A stretch of DNA of 64,000 nt. Origin: Xanthobacter autotrophicus Py2. Lineage in GTDB: Bacteria; Pseudomonadota; Alphaproteobacteria; Rhizobiales; Xanthobacteraceae. Positions 35,742 to 44,678 of this stretch are shown piece after piece. The stretch covers positions 1,144,001-1,208,000 of the forward strand of contig CP000781.1 in assembly GCA_000017645.1 (NCBI GenBank). The letters run 5' to 3'. A program made the translations under genes and the position numbers. How positions within the stretch are numbered: position 1 is the stretch's first letter; each line of letters begins with the position of its first letter. A model generated the notes under the pieces. That model searched no databases. It saw nothing but the letters and a program-made list of their open reading frames with translations, and was not told the origin of the DNA.

Positions 35742-36689
35742 TCAGGCCGGATCGCCCGGCAGCTTCGTTCCGGTGATGCGGGCATAGAGGCGGGCGACGG
35801 AGGCGTCGTCGTCGCGCCCCATGCCGGCGGCGGAGGTGGCCAGGAACATCTGCAGCGCGGCGGCGGAGACCGGCACGGGGAATTTCGCGCTGCGGGCCAT
35901 GTCCTGGATGATGCCGAGGTCCTTCACGAAGATGTCCACCGCGCTCCTCGGCGTATAGTCGCCGTCCACCACGTGGGGCATGCGGTTCTCGAACATCCAG
36001 CTGTTGCCGGCCGAGGCGGTGATGACCTCATAGACCTTGGCGATGTCGAGCCCCTGCCGCGCGGCAAACGCGACGGCCTCGCTCGCCGCCGCGATGTGCA
36101 CGCCGGCGAGCAGCTGGTTGATCATCTTGAAAGCCGCGCCCTGTCCGGGCGCATCGCCCAGCTCATAGAGCTTCGCCGCCATGGCATCGAGCGCCGGCCG
36201 CGCCTTGGCGAAGGCCGCCGGGCTGCCGGAGGCAAGGATGGTGAGCGCGCCTTCCGCCGCGCGCTGGGCACCGCCGGAGATGGGTGCATCGAGATAGAGC
36301 CGGCCTGTGGCCTCCAGCCGGGCTGCGAGGGTGCGGGCGATCTCCGGGTCCATGGTGGCGGAGGAGAGGAACACTGCGCCGTCTGCCAGCGTCTGCGCCA
36401 CGCCGTCGGCGCCGAACAGGATGGTCTCGGTCTGGGCGGCGTTCACCACCACGCTCACCACCACGTCGGCGTCGCGGGCGGCCTCTGCCGGGCTCGATGC
36501 GCCGCGACCGCCTTCTGCGGCGAAGCGCTCCACGGCGGCGGCGTTCACGTCGAAGCCGGCCACGTCGAAGCCGGCGCGCTTCAGTGACTGGGCCATGCCA
36601 TAGCCCATGGAGCCGAGCCCGATGACCGCGGCGCCCCCGGTCCCTGTGGCCCCCGAAATGGCGACCTCGGGCGAGAACTGTTCTGTCAT
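35742..36689 (-). CDS. ltnD: L-threonate dehydrogenase (beta-hydroxyacid dehydrogenase family)
   Basis: 315 residues from the ATG at 36689 (MTEQFSPEVAI), with AGGA a few bases upstream; further in-frame starts up to 36848 lack support. The first 20 residues precede the NAD-binding motif IGLGSMGYGMA. DAPISGGAQRAAEG near residue 140 and the catalytic Lys in KMINQLLAGVH near residue 190 are family hallmarks. It oxidises L-threonate or D-erythronate to the 2-oxo-tetronate used by OtnI. A 115-bp gap separates it from otnI, but direction and function argue for one transcription unit. Confidence 0.9.
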   Translation of the reverse strand: MTEQFSPEVAISGATGTGGAAVIGLGSMGYGMAQSLKRAGFDVAGFDVNAAAVERFAAEGGRGASSPAEAARDADVVVSVVVNAAQTETILFGADGVAQTLADGAVFLSSATMDPEIARTLAARLEATGRLYLDAPISGGAQRAAEGALTILASGSPAAFAKARPALDAMAAKLYELGDAPGQGAAFKMINQLLAGVHIAAASEAVAFAARQGLDIAKVYEVITASAGNSWMFENRMPHVVDGDYTPRSAVDIFVKDLGIIQDMARSAKFPVPVSAAALQMFLATSAAGMGRDDDASVARLYARITGTKLPGDPA

Positions 36690-36774
36690 GACCTGATCCT
36701 CGAAAAGGGAGCTGCGCTGCGACGGCATCGGCACGAGGGGCCTCCCGCGGATCGCGCCGCGGGAGGCTGTGGGT

Positions 36775-38088
36775 TCACTTGTTGACGAGCTTGGGCGAGG
36801 TGGTGAGCACCGCAGCGGCGCCGGCCACCAGGATCGCCGCGAGGGCATACATGCCCACCTGGGTGGAGCCGGTGAGGTCCTTCAGGAAGCCGATGAGGTA
36901 GGGGCTGACGAATCCGGCGAGATTGCCCACCGAATTGATCAGCGCGATGCCTGCGGCGGCGCCCGTGCCGGCGAGGAACGCGGTGGGCAGGGACCAGAAC
37001 AGCGGCGCGCAGGAGATGGCGCCGGCAGCGGCGATGGACAGGAAGATGATGGCCACCGTGGTGCTGGTGGAGGTGGCGGCCACCGTGAAGCCCACCGCGC
37101 CCATCAGCGCCGGGACGACGAGATGCCAGCGCCGTTCGCGATGGCGGTCCGAACTGCGGCCGATCAGGTTCATGGCGATGACGGCGCAGAGGAAGGGAAT
37201 GGCGCTGACGAGGCCGATGTGGAAGTTGCCGACGACGCCGGTCGCCTTCACCAGGGTGGGCATCCAGAAGGTCAGGGCATACTGGCCCATGACGAAGCAG
37301 AAGTAGATGAAGCTCATGAGCCAGATCCGGTTGTCGGCGAACACGCCGGCAACCGAGTGGTGGCCTTCCTTGGTCTTTTCTTCCTGGGCGATTTCATATT
37401 CCAGCACGGCCTTGTGCTCGGCGCTCAGCCACTTGGCGTCGCGAATGCCATTGTCGAGATAGAAATAGATGACGATGCCGATGGCGATGGCCGGAATGGC
37501 CTCGATGAGGAACATCCACTGCCAGCCGGCCAGCCCCGAGGTGCCGTGGAAGCTGTCCATGATCCAGCCCGACAGAGGATTGCCGAAGATTCCGGAAATC
37601 GGGATCGCCGACATGAAGATGGCGATGATCTTGGCGCGGCGGTGCGAGGGATACCAATAGGTCAGGTACAGGATGATGCCGGGATAGAAGCCGGCTTCGG
37701 CGACCCCGAGCAGGAAGCGCAGGGCATAGAACATGGGCGCGCTGGAGACGAACATGAAGGCGCCGGAGATGAGACCCCAGGTCACCATGATACGGGCGAT
37801 CCAGATGCGCGCGCCGACCTTGTGGAGAATGACGTTGCTTGGCACCTCGAACAGGAAATAGCCGAGGAAGAAGATGCCGGCGCCGAGGCCGTAGACGGTC
37901 TCGCTGAAGTTCAGGTCCTGCGACATCTGGAGCTTGGCGAAGCCCACGTTCACCCGGTCGAGGTAGGCCACCACGTAGCACAGCATCAGGAACGGGACGA
38001 TGCGCCAGAACACCTTGGCGTAGGCGGCCTTCTGCGTGTCGGGTTCCACGGCGACGTGCGCCGCGAGGGGCGCGGTTTGGGTGCTCAT
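36775..38088 (-). CDS. MFS transporter, anion:cation symporter type
   Basis: 437 residues from the ATG at 38088, preceded by AGGGAGGA. About twelve membrane segments. The GARIWIARIMVTWG loop between helices 2 and 3 and the sequence YLDRVNVGFAKLQM in helix 1 are typical of the ACS family that imports sugar acids and dicarboxylates (ExuT/GudP-like). It is the first gene of the ltnD-otnI-otnK direction and lies immediately next to three LacI operators, so it is the probable threonate or erythronate importer. Confidence 0.9.
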   Translation of the reverse strand: MSTQTAPLAAHVAVEPDTQKAAYAKVFWRIVPFLMLCYVVAYLDRVNVGFAKLQMSQDLNFSETVYGLGAGIFFLGYFLFEVPSNVILHKVGARIWIARIMVTWGLISGAFMFVSSAPMFYALRFLLGVAEAGFYPGIILYLTYWYPSHRRAKIIAIFMSAIPISGIFGNPLSGWIMDSFHGTSGLAGWQWMFLIEAIPAIAIGIVIYFYLDNGIRDAKWLSAEHKAVLEYEIAQEEKTKEGHHSVAGVFADNRIWLMSFIYFCFVMGQYALTFWMPTLVKATGVVGNFHIGLVSAIPFLCAVIAMNLIGRSSDRHRERRWHLVVPALMGAVGFTVAATSTSTTVAIIFLSIAAAGAISCAPLFWSLPTAFLAGTGAAAGIALINSVGNLAGFVSPYLIGFLKDLTGSTQVGMYALAAILVAGAAAVLTTSPKLVNK

Positions 38089-38146
38089 CGGGTCCTCCCT
38101 GGAGGTGGCGTTTGTGTTGGCTGTCGTGTCGGGCTGCGTGCTGGGC

Positions 38147-38216
38147 ATGGCAGCGCTGCCATCAGCACATAGCAAACAGTGGCAGCGCTGCCAAACAGAA
38201 AATGGTAGCGCTGCCA
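38147..38216. promoter_or_regulatory. Three LacI-type operators in the divergent promoter
   Basis: Three copies of a 14-bp palindrome: TGGCAGCGCTGCCA at 38148-38161 and 38180-38193, and TGGTAGCGCTGCCA at 38203-38216. The first has an extra symmetric A/T pair (38147-38162). Start-to-start spacings are 32 and 23 bp. The central AGCGCT with CG at the axis is the LacI-family layout. They lie between the transporter start (38088) and the lacI-family start (38331), so the regulator probably represses both directions. Confidence 0.85.
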
Positions 38217-38330
38217 AAATACCGCCTTGATGGCTCCCCAGGAGCGTGACACAACGGCAACAAACACGAAAACCCGACGCGCATTTGCCGCGCATCCGGA
38301 GTGCGCCTAACCGGGCAGGGGAGGGCAGGC

Positions 38331-39422
38331 GTGGCCGACAAGGACGCCAGTTCGATGCGAGATGACGCGATCCGTGACGACGCGCTGGCGGGGCGCCGCG
38401 CGAGCGCAGGTCCGCACCTTGTCTCTCCCGCGGGCTCGGGTGCGGGCGTCACCCTCACGGATGTGGCGCGCGAGGCCGGCGTCGGCGAGAGCACGGCTTC
38501 GCGGGTGCTGCGCAGCCACGGTTCGTTTTCATCCAAGACACGCGCCAGCGTGCTGGAGGCGGCCGCCCGGCTCGGCTACGTGCCGAACCGCATCGCGGGA
38601 ACCCTCGCCTCCACCGGATCGAAGCTGGTGGGCATCATCGTGCCCTCGCTCGCCAATATCGTGTTTCCGGACCTGCTGCGCGGCGCCAATTCGGTGCTCG
38701 GCAAGGCCGGCTTCCAGTCGGTCATCGGCGTCACCGACTATGATCTTGTGGGCGAGGAAGCCCTCATCGCCTCGCTGCTCAGCTGGCGCCCGGCCGGGCT
38801 GCTGGTGGCGGGGCTGGAACACACGCCGCGGGCCGACGCCATGCTGCGCGGCGCCGGCATCCGCATCATCGAGATGCTCGACACCGACGGGGCCGGCATC
38901 GACATGGTGGTGGGCTTCTCCAACCGAGAGGCGGGCCGCGCTAGCGCGCGCCATCTCATCACCCGCGGTTATCGCCGGATCGGCTATGTGGGCCACGACC
39001 TGGCCCTCGACCTGCGCGCCGCCAAAAGGTTCGAGGGGTTCCGCTCCACGCTTGCCGAGGCCGGGCTCCAGGTGGCAGGGCAAGTGATCGCGTCGGCGCC
39101 CTCGTCCATCGAGGCGGGGCGCGACGGGCTGGCGCGGATCCTGAGTGAGACCCGCGATCTTGACGCCGTCTATTTCTCCAACGACGACATGGCCATCGGC
39201 GGCTATTTCCTCTGCCTGTCCAGGGGCATCGGCATTCCGGGCGAGCTGGCGCTGTTCGGCCACAACGGCCTTGAGGTCGCCCGCTGCGCGCCGCAGCCCC
39301 TGTCAACGATCCGCACCCCCCGCGTCGAGGTGGGCGAGGCCAGCGCACGGCTCATTTCATCGGATGGGCCGCCAGCCGTCGTCACCCTCGATTTCGAGTT
39401 GATCGAGGGGGCGACCACTTAA
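38331..39422 (+). CDS. LacI-family transcriptional regulator of tetronate use
   Basis: 363 residues from the GTG at 38331, chosen because GGGGAGGG lies just upstream; an ATG at 38355 and a GTG at 38301 are alternatives. The helix-turn-helix VTLTDVAREAGVGESTASRVL begins after about 40 low-complexity residues, which is later than in most LacI proteins. A periplasmic-binding-protein-like effector domain follows (GIIVPSLANIVFPDLL to the C-terminus). Its neighbours suggest a tetronate or derived intermediate as inducer, and the operator trio upstream implies autoregulation. Confidence 0.92.
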   Translation: MADKDASSMRDDAIRDDALAGRRASAGPHLVSPAGSGAGVTLTDVAREAGVGESTASRVLRSHGSFSSKTRASVLEAAARLGYVPNRIAGTLASTGSKLVGIIVPSLANIVFPDLLRGANSVLGKAGFQSVIGVTDYDLVGEEALIASLLSWRPAGLLVAGLEHTPRADAMLRGAGIRIIEMLDTDGAGIDMVVGFSNREAGRASARHLITRGYRRIGYVGHDLALDLRAAKRFEGFRSTLAEAGLQVAGQVIASAPSSIEAGRDGLARILSETRDLDAVYFSNDDMAIGGYFLCLSRGIGIPGELALFGHNGLEVARCAPQPLSTIRTPRVEVGEASARLISSDGPPAVVTLDFELIEGATT

Positions 39423-39528
39423 ATTCCGTCGGTTCGGACCCGGCATTTTCTTTCCGCGCCGGGCCGAGATCTTCCGTTCCCGCTTTGGAGCCCGCGCCTC
39501 AGCATTGGGGCCGGGCCGAGGACCTGCC

Positions 39529-40215
39529 ATGTCGGAAACAAAACTGCGCGAAAGCATCTGCATGTTCGGCCGCTCGCTGTTCGAGCGCGGCCTCACCCCC
39601 GGTTCGTCGGGCAATATCAGCCTGCGCCTCGACGACGGCGGCTGGCTGGTGACGCCCACCAATGCCTCGCTGGGCTTCCTTGATCCGGCGCGCATCTCGC
39701 GCCTCGACGCCACGGGCCGCATCATCTCCGGCGACGCGCCCACCAAGGAGATCCCGCTCCATGAGGCGCTCTACGACACGCGCTCCAGCGCGCGGGCCAT
39801 CGTGCATCTGCATTCCACCCATTCGGTGGCGCTCACCATGCTGCCGGAGATCGATCCGAAGGCGGTGCTGCCGCCCATGACGCCCTATTATCTCATGCGC
39901 TGCGGCCAGACCGCGCTGGTGCCCTATTATCGGCCCGGCGACCCGGCGGTGTCCGACGCCATCCGGGGGCTCGCCGGGCGCTATTCCTCGGTGCTGCTGG
40001 CCAATCACGGCCCGGTGGTGGCCGGCGACACGCTGGAAGCCGCCGTCTTCGCCACCGAGGAGCTGGAGGAGACCGCGAGGCTCTATCTGCTGCTGCGCGG
40101 CCTGAACCCGCGCTATCTCTCGCCGGAGCAGGTGGCCGACCTGGTCAAGGCGTTCGGCGTCTCGCTGCCGGCGGACGATCACGCGGGGCATGACCACGAG
40201 GGGCATGGTCATTAG
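39529..40215 (+). CDS. otnC: 3-oxo-tetronate 4-phosphate decarboxylase (class II aldolase family)
   Basis: 228 residues from the ATG at 39529, with GAGGA upstream. It decarboxylates 3-oxo-tetronate 4-phosphate to dihydroxyacetone phosphate. AraD/FucA-type features: GSSGNISLR near residue 26, TKEIPLHEALY near residue 76, zinc ligands in HLHSTHS near residue 93, and LLANHGPVVAG near residue 155. The C-terminus ends in a short His-rich tail (DDHAGHDHEGHGH) not expected for catalysis and possibly metal-buffering. It lies 106 bp after the regulator gene and is likely cotranscribed. The stop overlaps the convergent mipA-like gene by 4 bp. Confidence 0.92.
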   Translation: MSETKLRESICMFGRSLFERGLTPGSSGNISLRLDDGGWLVTPTNASLGFLDPARISRLDATGRIISGDAPTKEIPLHEALYDTRSSARAIVHLHSTHSVALTMLPEIDPKAVLPPMTPYYLMRCGQTALVPYYRPGDPAVSDAIRGLAGRYSSVLLANHGPVVAGDTLEAAVFATEELEETARLYLLLRGLNPRYLSPEQVADLVKAFGVSLPADDHAGHDHEGHGH

Positions 40216-41033
40216 GGCCGGCCCAGCACGAACGAATGCTCGAACCCCAGCCCGACCGTGATCTGGTTCGGGCTGCCGGAGAGCGTGGTCACGGGGCTCG
40301 TGGCCGCCGCGCCGGCCAGGCGCTGGTAGCTGCCGTAGAGCGTGGTGGTCCAGTCCTGCGACATCTCATAAGACAGGGACGAGGTGAGGCCGAGGGACTT
40401 GATCCCGGCATCCGGCGCGTAGGGGGCGATGTGGCCGTTCAGCGCCGAGGCCAGCGGCGAGACGCCGAATTCCGTCTGCATCAGCGCGCTGTCGGCCAGC
40501 GACAGGCGCGGCCCGATGGACCAGGTGAACACGCCCTGCTTCTGCACGAAATCGGCCGAGAGATTGGCCGCAAGGCCGCCAGAGGCGCCGAAGCCCTGGA
40601 GCAGTTCCACGCGGGTGCGCAGCATGCCGTCCACGGGCCAGTATTCGGCAAACCCACCGCCCTCCAGCGCCCAAGCATAGCCGGGCAGTCCGGGCAGGGC
40701 GCCGCTCGCGCGTCCTTCGCGGATGCCCGCCAGCGGGCCGAGCTTGAACGCGCCGAGATCCAGCAGGCCGATGCCGAAATTGTCGTCCGGCGCGCCGAAG
40801 GTAGCCGGCTCGTCGGCGCGGCGGATGTCGAACGAGGGCGTGAAGAACGGCGCGATGGACCGCGCCCCCTCATAGGACGGCCCCAGCGTGAAGCTGCCAC
40901 CGAGGGTGACGATCCAGGCGTCGGTCGCGGCATCGGTCGCGGAGGTGGCGGCGGAACCGGTGTCCTGCCCTCGCGCGTCCCACGGCAGCGCCGATACCGC
41001 CAGCATCAGGAGGAGGACGAAGCGCCTAACCAT
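40212..41033 (-). CDS. MipA/OmpV family outer-membrane protein
   Basis: 273 residues. An N-terminal signal peptide (MVRRFVLLLMLAVSALPWDARG) is followed by a beta-barrel sequence of alternating amphipathic strands ending in HSFVLGRP. GGSFTLGPSYEGARSIAPFFTPSFDIRR, spread over residues about 44-71, is typical of MipA/OmpV. These proteins scaffold murein enzymes or are induced by cationic peptides and other stimuli under two-component control. The start overlaps the response-regulator stop by 8 bp, so it is the last gene of the eleven-gene minus-strand run. Confidence 0.88.
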   Translation of the reverse strand: MVRRFVLLLMLAVSALPWDARGQDTGSAATSATDAATDAWIVTLGGSFTLGPSYEGARSIAPFFTPSFDIRRADEPATFGAPDDNFGIGLLDLGAFKLGPLAGIREGRASGALPGLPGYAWALEGGGFAEYWPVDGMLRTRVELLQGFGASGGLAANLSADFVQKQGVFTWSIGPRLSLADSALMQTEFGVSPLASALNGHIAPYAPDAGIKSLGLTSSLSYEMSQDWTTTLYGSYQRLAGAAATSPVTTLSGSPNQITVGLGFEHSFVLGRP

Positions 41034-42420
41034 CGCCGGCCCCCGCCACCTTGTCGATCTTGATGCCCAGCTTCTTGATGCGGTGCCACAGGCTGCGCTC
41101 GGTGATGCCGAGCTTCTCGGCGGCGCGGGCCTGCACGCCGCCGTTGTCCTTGAGCGCTTTCAGCACAAACTCGCGCTCGATGCGGGCGAGCTCGCCGTCG
41201 AGGTCGCCGTCGAGCGTGTGCGGCATCGCGGCGGCATCGCCGGTCGCCTCGAACAGCAGCAGGTCGCCTTCACCCACGAGGTCGCCCCGCGCGACGATGG
41301 CGGCGCGCTCCATGCAGTTCTGCAGTTCGCGCACGTTTCCCGGCCAGCGGTAGCGCGTCAGCATGGCCTGCGCCTCGGGGGTGAGACCCTTGATGCGCTT
41401 GCCCATGTCCCGCGCCGCGGCAGCGAGGAAATGGTTGGCGAGCAGCACGATATCGTCGGTGCGCTCGCGCAGCGGCGGCAGCGAGATGGGGAACACCGCG
41501 AGGCGATAGTAAAGGTCCATGCGGAAGGTGCCGGCAGCGATCTCCTTCTGCAGGTCCTTGTGGGTGGCGGCGATAATCCGCACGTCCACCGATACGCTCT
41601 TGCTGCTGCCCACCGGCTCGAAGCTTTGCTCCTGCAGGGCGCGCAGCACCTTGGCCTGCACCGGCAACGGCATGTCGGCGATCTCGTCGAGGAACAGCGT
41701 GCCATGGTCGGCAGCCGCGAAGCGGCCCTCGCGGGCGCCGGTGGCGCCGGTGAAGGCGCCCTTCACATGGCCGAACAGCTCGCTTTCGATCAGGGTCTCG
41801 GGAATGGCGGCGCAGTTGACGGCGACGAAGGGCAGGTCCCGCCGCGGGCTGTTGTAGTGGATGGCGCGGGCCACCAGTTCCTTGCCGGTGCCGCTCTCGC
41901 CAAGAAGCAGCACGCTGGCCCGGCTCGGCGCCACCTCGGTCACCTGGCGCAGCACGTCGCGGAAGGCCGGGCTGTCGCCCACCAGATTGTCGAAGCGGTA
42001 GCGCCCCTCCAGCTCGGAGCGCAGGCGCGCGTTTTCGCTTTCCACCGCCTTCAGTCGCAGCGCGCGGGCCATGGTGGCGACCACGTCGTCGAGGTCGAGG
42101 GGCTTGGCCACATAGTCGAAGGCGCCGTCCTTCACCAGGTCCACCGCACCGCGCACCGTGGCGTAGGCGGTCATGATGATCACCGGCAGCTCGGGCTGCT
42201 GCTCCTTAAGCGCCTTCAGCAGGTCGCTGCCGCCCTGGCCGGGCATGCGCAGGTCGCTCAGCACCAGGTCCACCGCGTGGCTGGTGCAATAGGTCAGCGC
42301 CTTGGCGACGGTGTTGGTCGAAGTCGCCTCGAAGCCGCGCTCGGCGAGGGCTGCCTCCAGCACCTCCCCATGGCGGACCTCGTCGTCGACGATGAGTATC
42401 TTCGCGGCCATGTGCGGCAT
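41026..42420 (-). CDS. Sigma-54-dependent response regulator (NtrC/DctD type)
   Basis: 464 residues from the ATG at 42420, which overlaps the kinase stop by one base; a second ATG at 42411 is possible. Receiver domain at about 5-115, with the phospho-acceptor Asp in LVLSDLRMPG and Lys in VAKPLDLDD. AAA+ domain at about 145-385, with GESGTGKE Walker A, FGHVKGAFTGA sigma-54 contact loop, FLDEIADM Walker B and a WPGNVREL motif. The C-terminal Fis-type helix-turn-helix is ARAAEKLGITERSLWHRI. No convincing -24/-12 promoter was found for it to act on within this window. Confidence 0.95.
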   Translation of the reverse strand: MPHMAAKILIVDDEVRHGEVLEAALAERGFEATSTNTVAKALTYCTSHAVDLVLSDLRMPGQGGSDLLKALKEQQPELPVIIMTAYATVRGAVDLVKDGAFDYVAKPLDLDDVVATMARALRLKAVESENARLRSELEGRYRFDNLVGDSPAFRDVLRQVTEVAPSRASVLLLGESGTGKELVARAIHYNSPRRDLPFVAVNCAAIPETLIESELFGHVKGAFTGATGAREGRFAAADHGTLFLDEIADMPLPVQAKVLRALQEQSFEPVGSSKSVSVDVRIIAATHKDLQKEIAAGTFRMDLYYRLAVFPISLPPLRERTDDIVLLANHFLAAAARDMGKRIKGLTPEAQAMLTRYRWPGNVRELQNCMERAAIVARGDLVGEGDLLLFEATGDAAAMPHTLDGDLDGELARIEREFVLKALKDNGGVQARAAEKLGITERSLWHRIKKLGIKIDKVAGAGDG

Positions 42421-44165
42421 CAGCCCTGTTTGCCGAGGGGGAGGCGGAGGGTGAAGATGGCGCCGCCGCCCGGTGCGTCGGCATGGCTCACCGCGCCGCC
42501 GTGCGCCTCTGCCGTCGAGCGCACGGTGGCAAGGCCGAGGCCGGTGCCGTTCACCTTGGTGGTGACGAAGGGATCGAACAGGGCGGCGCGCACGTCCTGC
42601 GGCACACCGGGGCCGTTGTCCTCCACATGGAGCACGGCCGAGTCCTCCTCCTGACCCACCCGCACGATCACATGGCCGCCGTCGCCGGCGGCGTCCATGG
42701 CGTTGATGAGCAGGTTCATGAGCGCCTGGTGGAGCAGGTCCTTGTCGCCCTGGATCGGCACCGGATGGTCCGGCAGGCGGGCGGCGAGGGTGATGTCGCG
42801 GCGGCGCAGCTCCGGCGCCATGAAGTCGAGGGCCGGCTGGACGATAGAGGTGACGAGATCGAGCGGAACGGCGGCGCATTGCGGTGGCCGGGCATAGTCC
42901 AGCAGCTCCTTCACCAGCCGGTCGATACGCTGGACCTCGTCGAGGACGAACATCATCAGCCGGTCTTCGCTTGGCGCCATGGGGGTCTTGCGGCGCACCA
43001 GCTCCGCCGAGGTCTTGATGATGCCGAGCGGATTGCGGATCTCGTGGGCGATCACCGCCGCCGCCTGCCCCAGCGTCGCCAGCTGGGCGCGGTGGCGCAG
43101 CGCCGCCTCCCGGTCGCGCAGGGTCTGAAGCTGCTCGGTCATGGCATTGAAGCCACTGGCCAGCGCCTCGATCTCGCGGCCGCCGGTCTCGCGCACGCGG
43201 ATGGCGTAATTGCCCTCGGCCACCGCCCGCACGCCGCGGGTGAGATCGTGCAGGGGACGGCTCATGCGCCGGGCGATGGAGAAGCCCACCAGCAGCGACA
43301 GCGCACCCGCCACCGCCGCCAGGGCCACGAACAGCCACACGGTGCCCAGGCGCTCGAACGTCGCCGACGTGCCGTTGAGCCGGCAGGCGATGATGCCCAC
43401 GAGGCGCCCGCCATCATCACGCAGGGCAGTGAAGGCCACCGCCGGCCCCAGCCCGTAGCTGCGCCGCTGGATGGCGATAGGTGCGCCGGCGGTGAGCGCC
43501 GCCAGCGCCTCCGGCGGCACCGGCAGCGGGGCGCGATGCAGGGCCTCGAGATCGCGCAATTCGCCGCTCTCGGTCACCTCGATCAGGTGCAGGTCGAGGG
43601 AGCGGATGGTCTGCGGCGCGGTGAAGAATTGTTCGTCCAAGAGATTGGCGACGAACAGGAAGCCAGCCTGCTCGCCGATATGCACCGCCTGGATCGCACC
43701 TACCATCATGGCGCGGCGGCCGTCCTGCCGGACGAAGAAGATGGATGAGACCGCCTTGAGCGGCAAAGGCTGCATCAGCTCCAGGTCGCCAGTGGAGAAC
43801 AGCACCTTGCCGTCGGCAGTGTAGAGGCGCACGAAATCATAGCCCACGGAGGTGAGCAGATCGGCGAACGGCTCGATGGGCTCGACGCCGCCCGTGCCGG
43901 CCCGCGACAGGGCGGCGGCCACGATGGCGGTGGCGCGCTGGGCCTCCTCGCGTCCTTCCGCCGCCTCATTGGCCATGAAGCTTGCGATCTCGCCGATCCA
44001 CTGCTCCACGTTGCGCTCGAACGTCGCCGAGATGACCTCGGCCGCGATGAAGCTCGCCACCAGCACCGGGGGCACGCTGACCATGACGAAATAAAGGGTC
44101 AGCCGCAGCCGCAGGGGCAGCAGCGACCACCAGTTCAGCCAACGCGAGCCGCGCCGTCGCGCCAT
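42420..44165 (-). CDS. Membrane sensor histidine kinase
   Basis: 581 residues. Transmembrane segments at about 19-45 and 268-295 frame a periplasmic sensory region of about 220 residues. HAMP domain at about 295-348, dimerisation domain with phospho-acceptor His in IAHEIRNPLGIIK near residue 380, and ATPase domain with NLLINAMDAA, VEDNGPGVP and GTGLGLATV. The architecture is that of NtrB/DctB-like kinases paired with sigma-54 activators, here encoded next with a one-base overlap. The kinase starts 6 bp after the DUF2147 gene, tying the signalling pair to the upstream biosynthetic-looking genes. Confidence 0.93.
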   Translation of the reverse strand: MARRRGSRWLNWWSLLPLRLRLTLYFVMVSVPPVLVASFIAAEVISATFERNVEQWIGEIASFMANEAAEGREEAQRATAIVAAALSRAGTGGVEPIEPFADLLTSVGYDFVRLYTADGKVLFSTGDLELMQPLPLKAVSSIFFVRQDGRRAMMVGAIQAVHIGEQAGFLFVANLLDEQFFTAPQTIRSLDLHLIEVTESGELRDLEALHRAPLPVPPEALAALTAGAPIAIQRRSYGLGPAVAFTALRDDGGRLVGIIACRLNGTSATFERLGTVWLFVALAAVAGALSLLVGFSIARRMSRPLHDLTRGVRAVAEGNYAIRVRETGGREIEALASGFNAMTEQLQTLRDREAALRHRAQLATLGQAAAVIAHEIRNPLGIIKTSAELVRRKTPMAPSEDRLMMFVLDEVQRIDRLVKELLDYARPPQCAAVPLDLVTSIVQPALDFMAPELRRRDITLAARLPDHPVPIQGDKDLLHQALMNLLINAMDAAGDGGHVIVRVGQEEDSAVLHVEDNGPGVPQDVRAALFDPFVTTKVNGTGLGLATVRSTAEAHGGAVSHADAPGGGAIFTLRLPLGKQG

Positions 44166-44171
44166 GATGCC

Positions 44172-44678
44172 CTAGGACCTCTTGTTCCCGGCGCTGGCCT
44201 TCGCCGGGGCCGGCGGGGCGTCGCAGCGTTTCAGGCTGGCGGGCGCGCGATGCCATTGGAGCGCCCGCCCGAACGCCTTCATGCCGACGAAACCGGTCAC
44301 CACGATGGCGTCTTCCTCCCCCGGGGCGATGGCCACGGAATAGCGCGCGCCGGCCTCCGGATCATAGATCCAGCCTCCCTCCCAGCCGTCCCGTCCCGGC
44401 GCGACGCCGGACAGCACCTCCATCCCGCACAGCGGCCGGTCACGCTGCGACAGGTCGGCATTGTTCTCGTCGCGCATGGGCTGCCCGTTCTCGTCCAACG
44501 GAGTCTTCAGCCATACGATGCGTCCGCACAGCCTGTCGCCGCAAGGTGCGATCTGGACTGCGCCCTCGCCGTCCTCGGTCATCCAGGTGCCGGTCACGTC
44601 CGGGGCGGCAAAGGCCGGGGACGCCATCGCCGGGCCGATCAGGGCCAGCGCGCGGAGGCCGGCCATCAGGTTTCGCAT
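44172..44678 (-). CDS. DUF2147 exported protein
   Basis: 168 residues from the ATG at 44678. A signal peptide (MRNLMAGLRALALIGPAMASPAFA) precedes the DUF2147 domain: VTGTWMTEDGEGAVQIAPCG, a CGDRLCGRIVWLK segment with two nearby cysteines, and GRDGWEGGWIYDPEAGARY. The family is exported and of unknown function; members are often annotated as small-ligand-binding beta-barrel proteins. It overlaps the upstream SMR-like gene by 13 bp and is followed 6 bp later by the kinase, so it could be a periplasmic ligand-sensing accessory. Confidence 0.85.
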   Translation of the reverse strand: MRNLMAGLRALALIGPAMASPAFAAPDVTGTWMTEDGEGAVQIAPCGDRLCGRIVWLKTPLDENGQPMRDENNADLSQRDRPLCGMEVLSGVAPGRDGWEGGWIYDPEAGARYSVAIAPGEEDAIVVTGFVGMKAFGRALQWHRAPASLKRCDAPPAPAKASAGNKRS

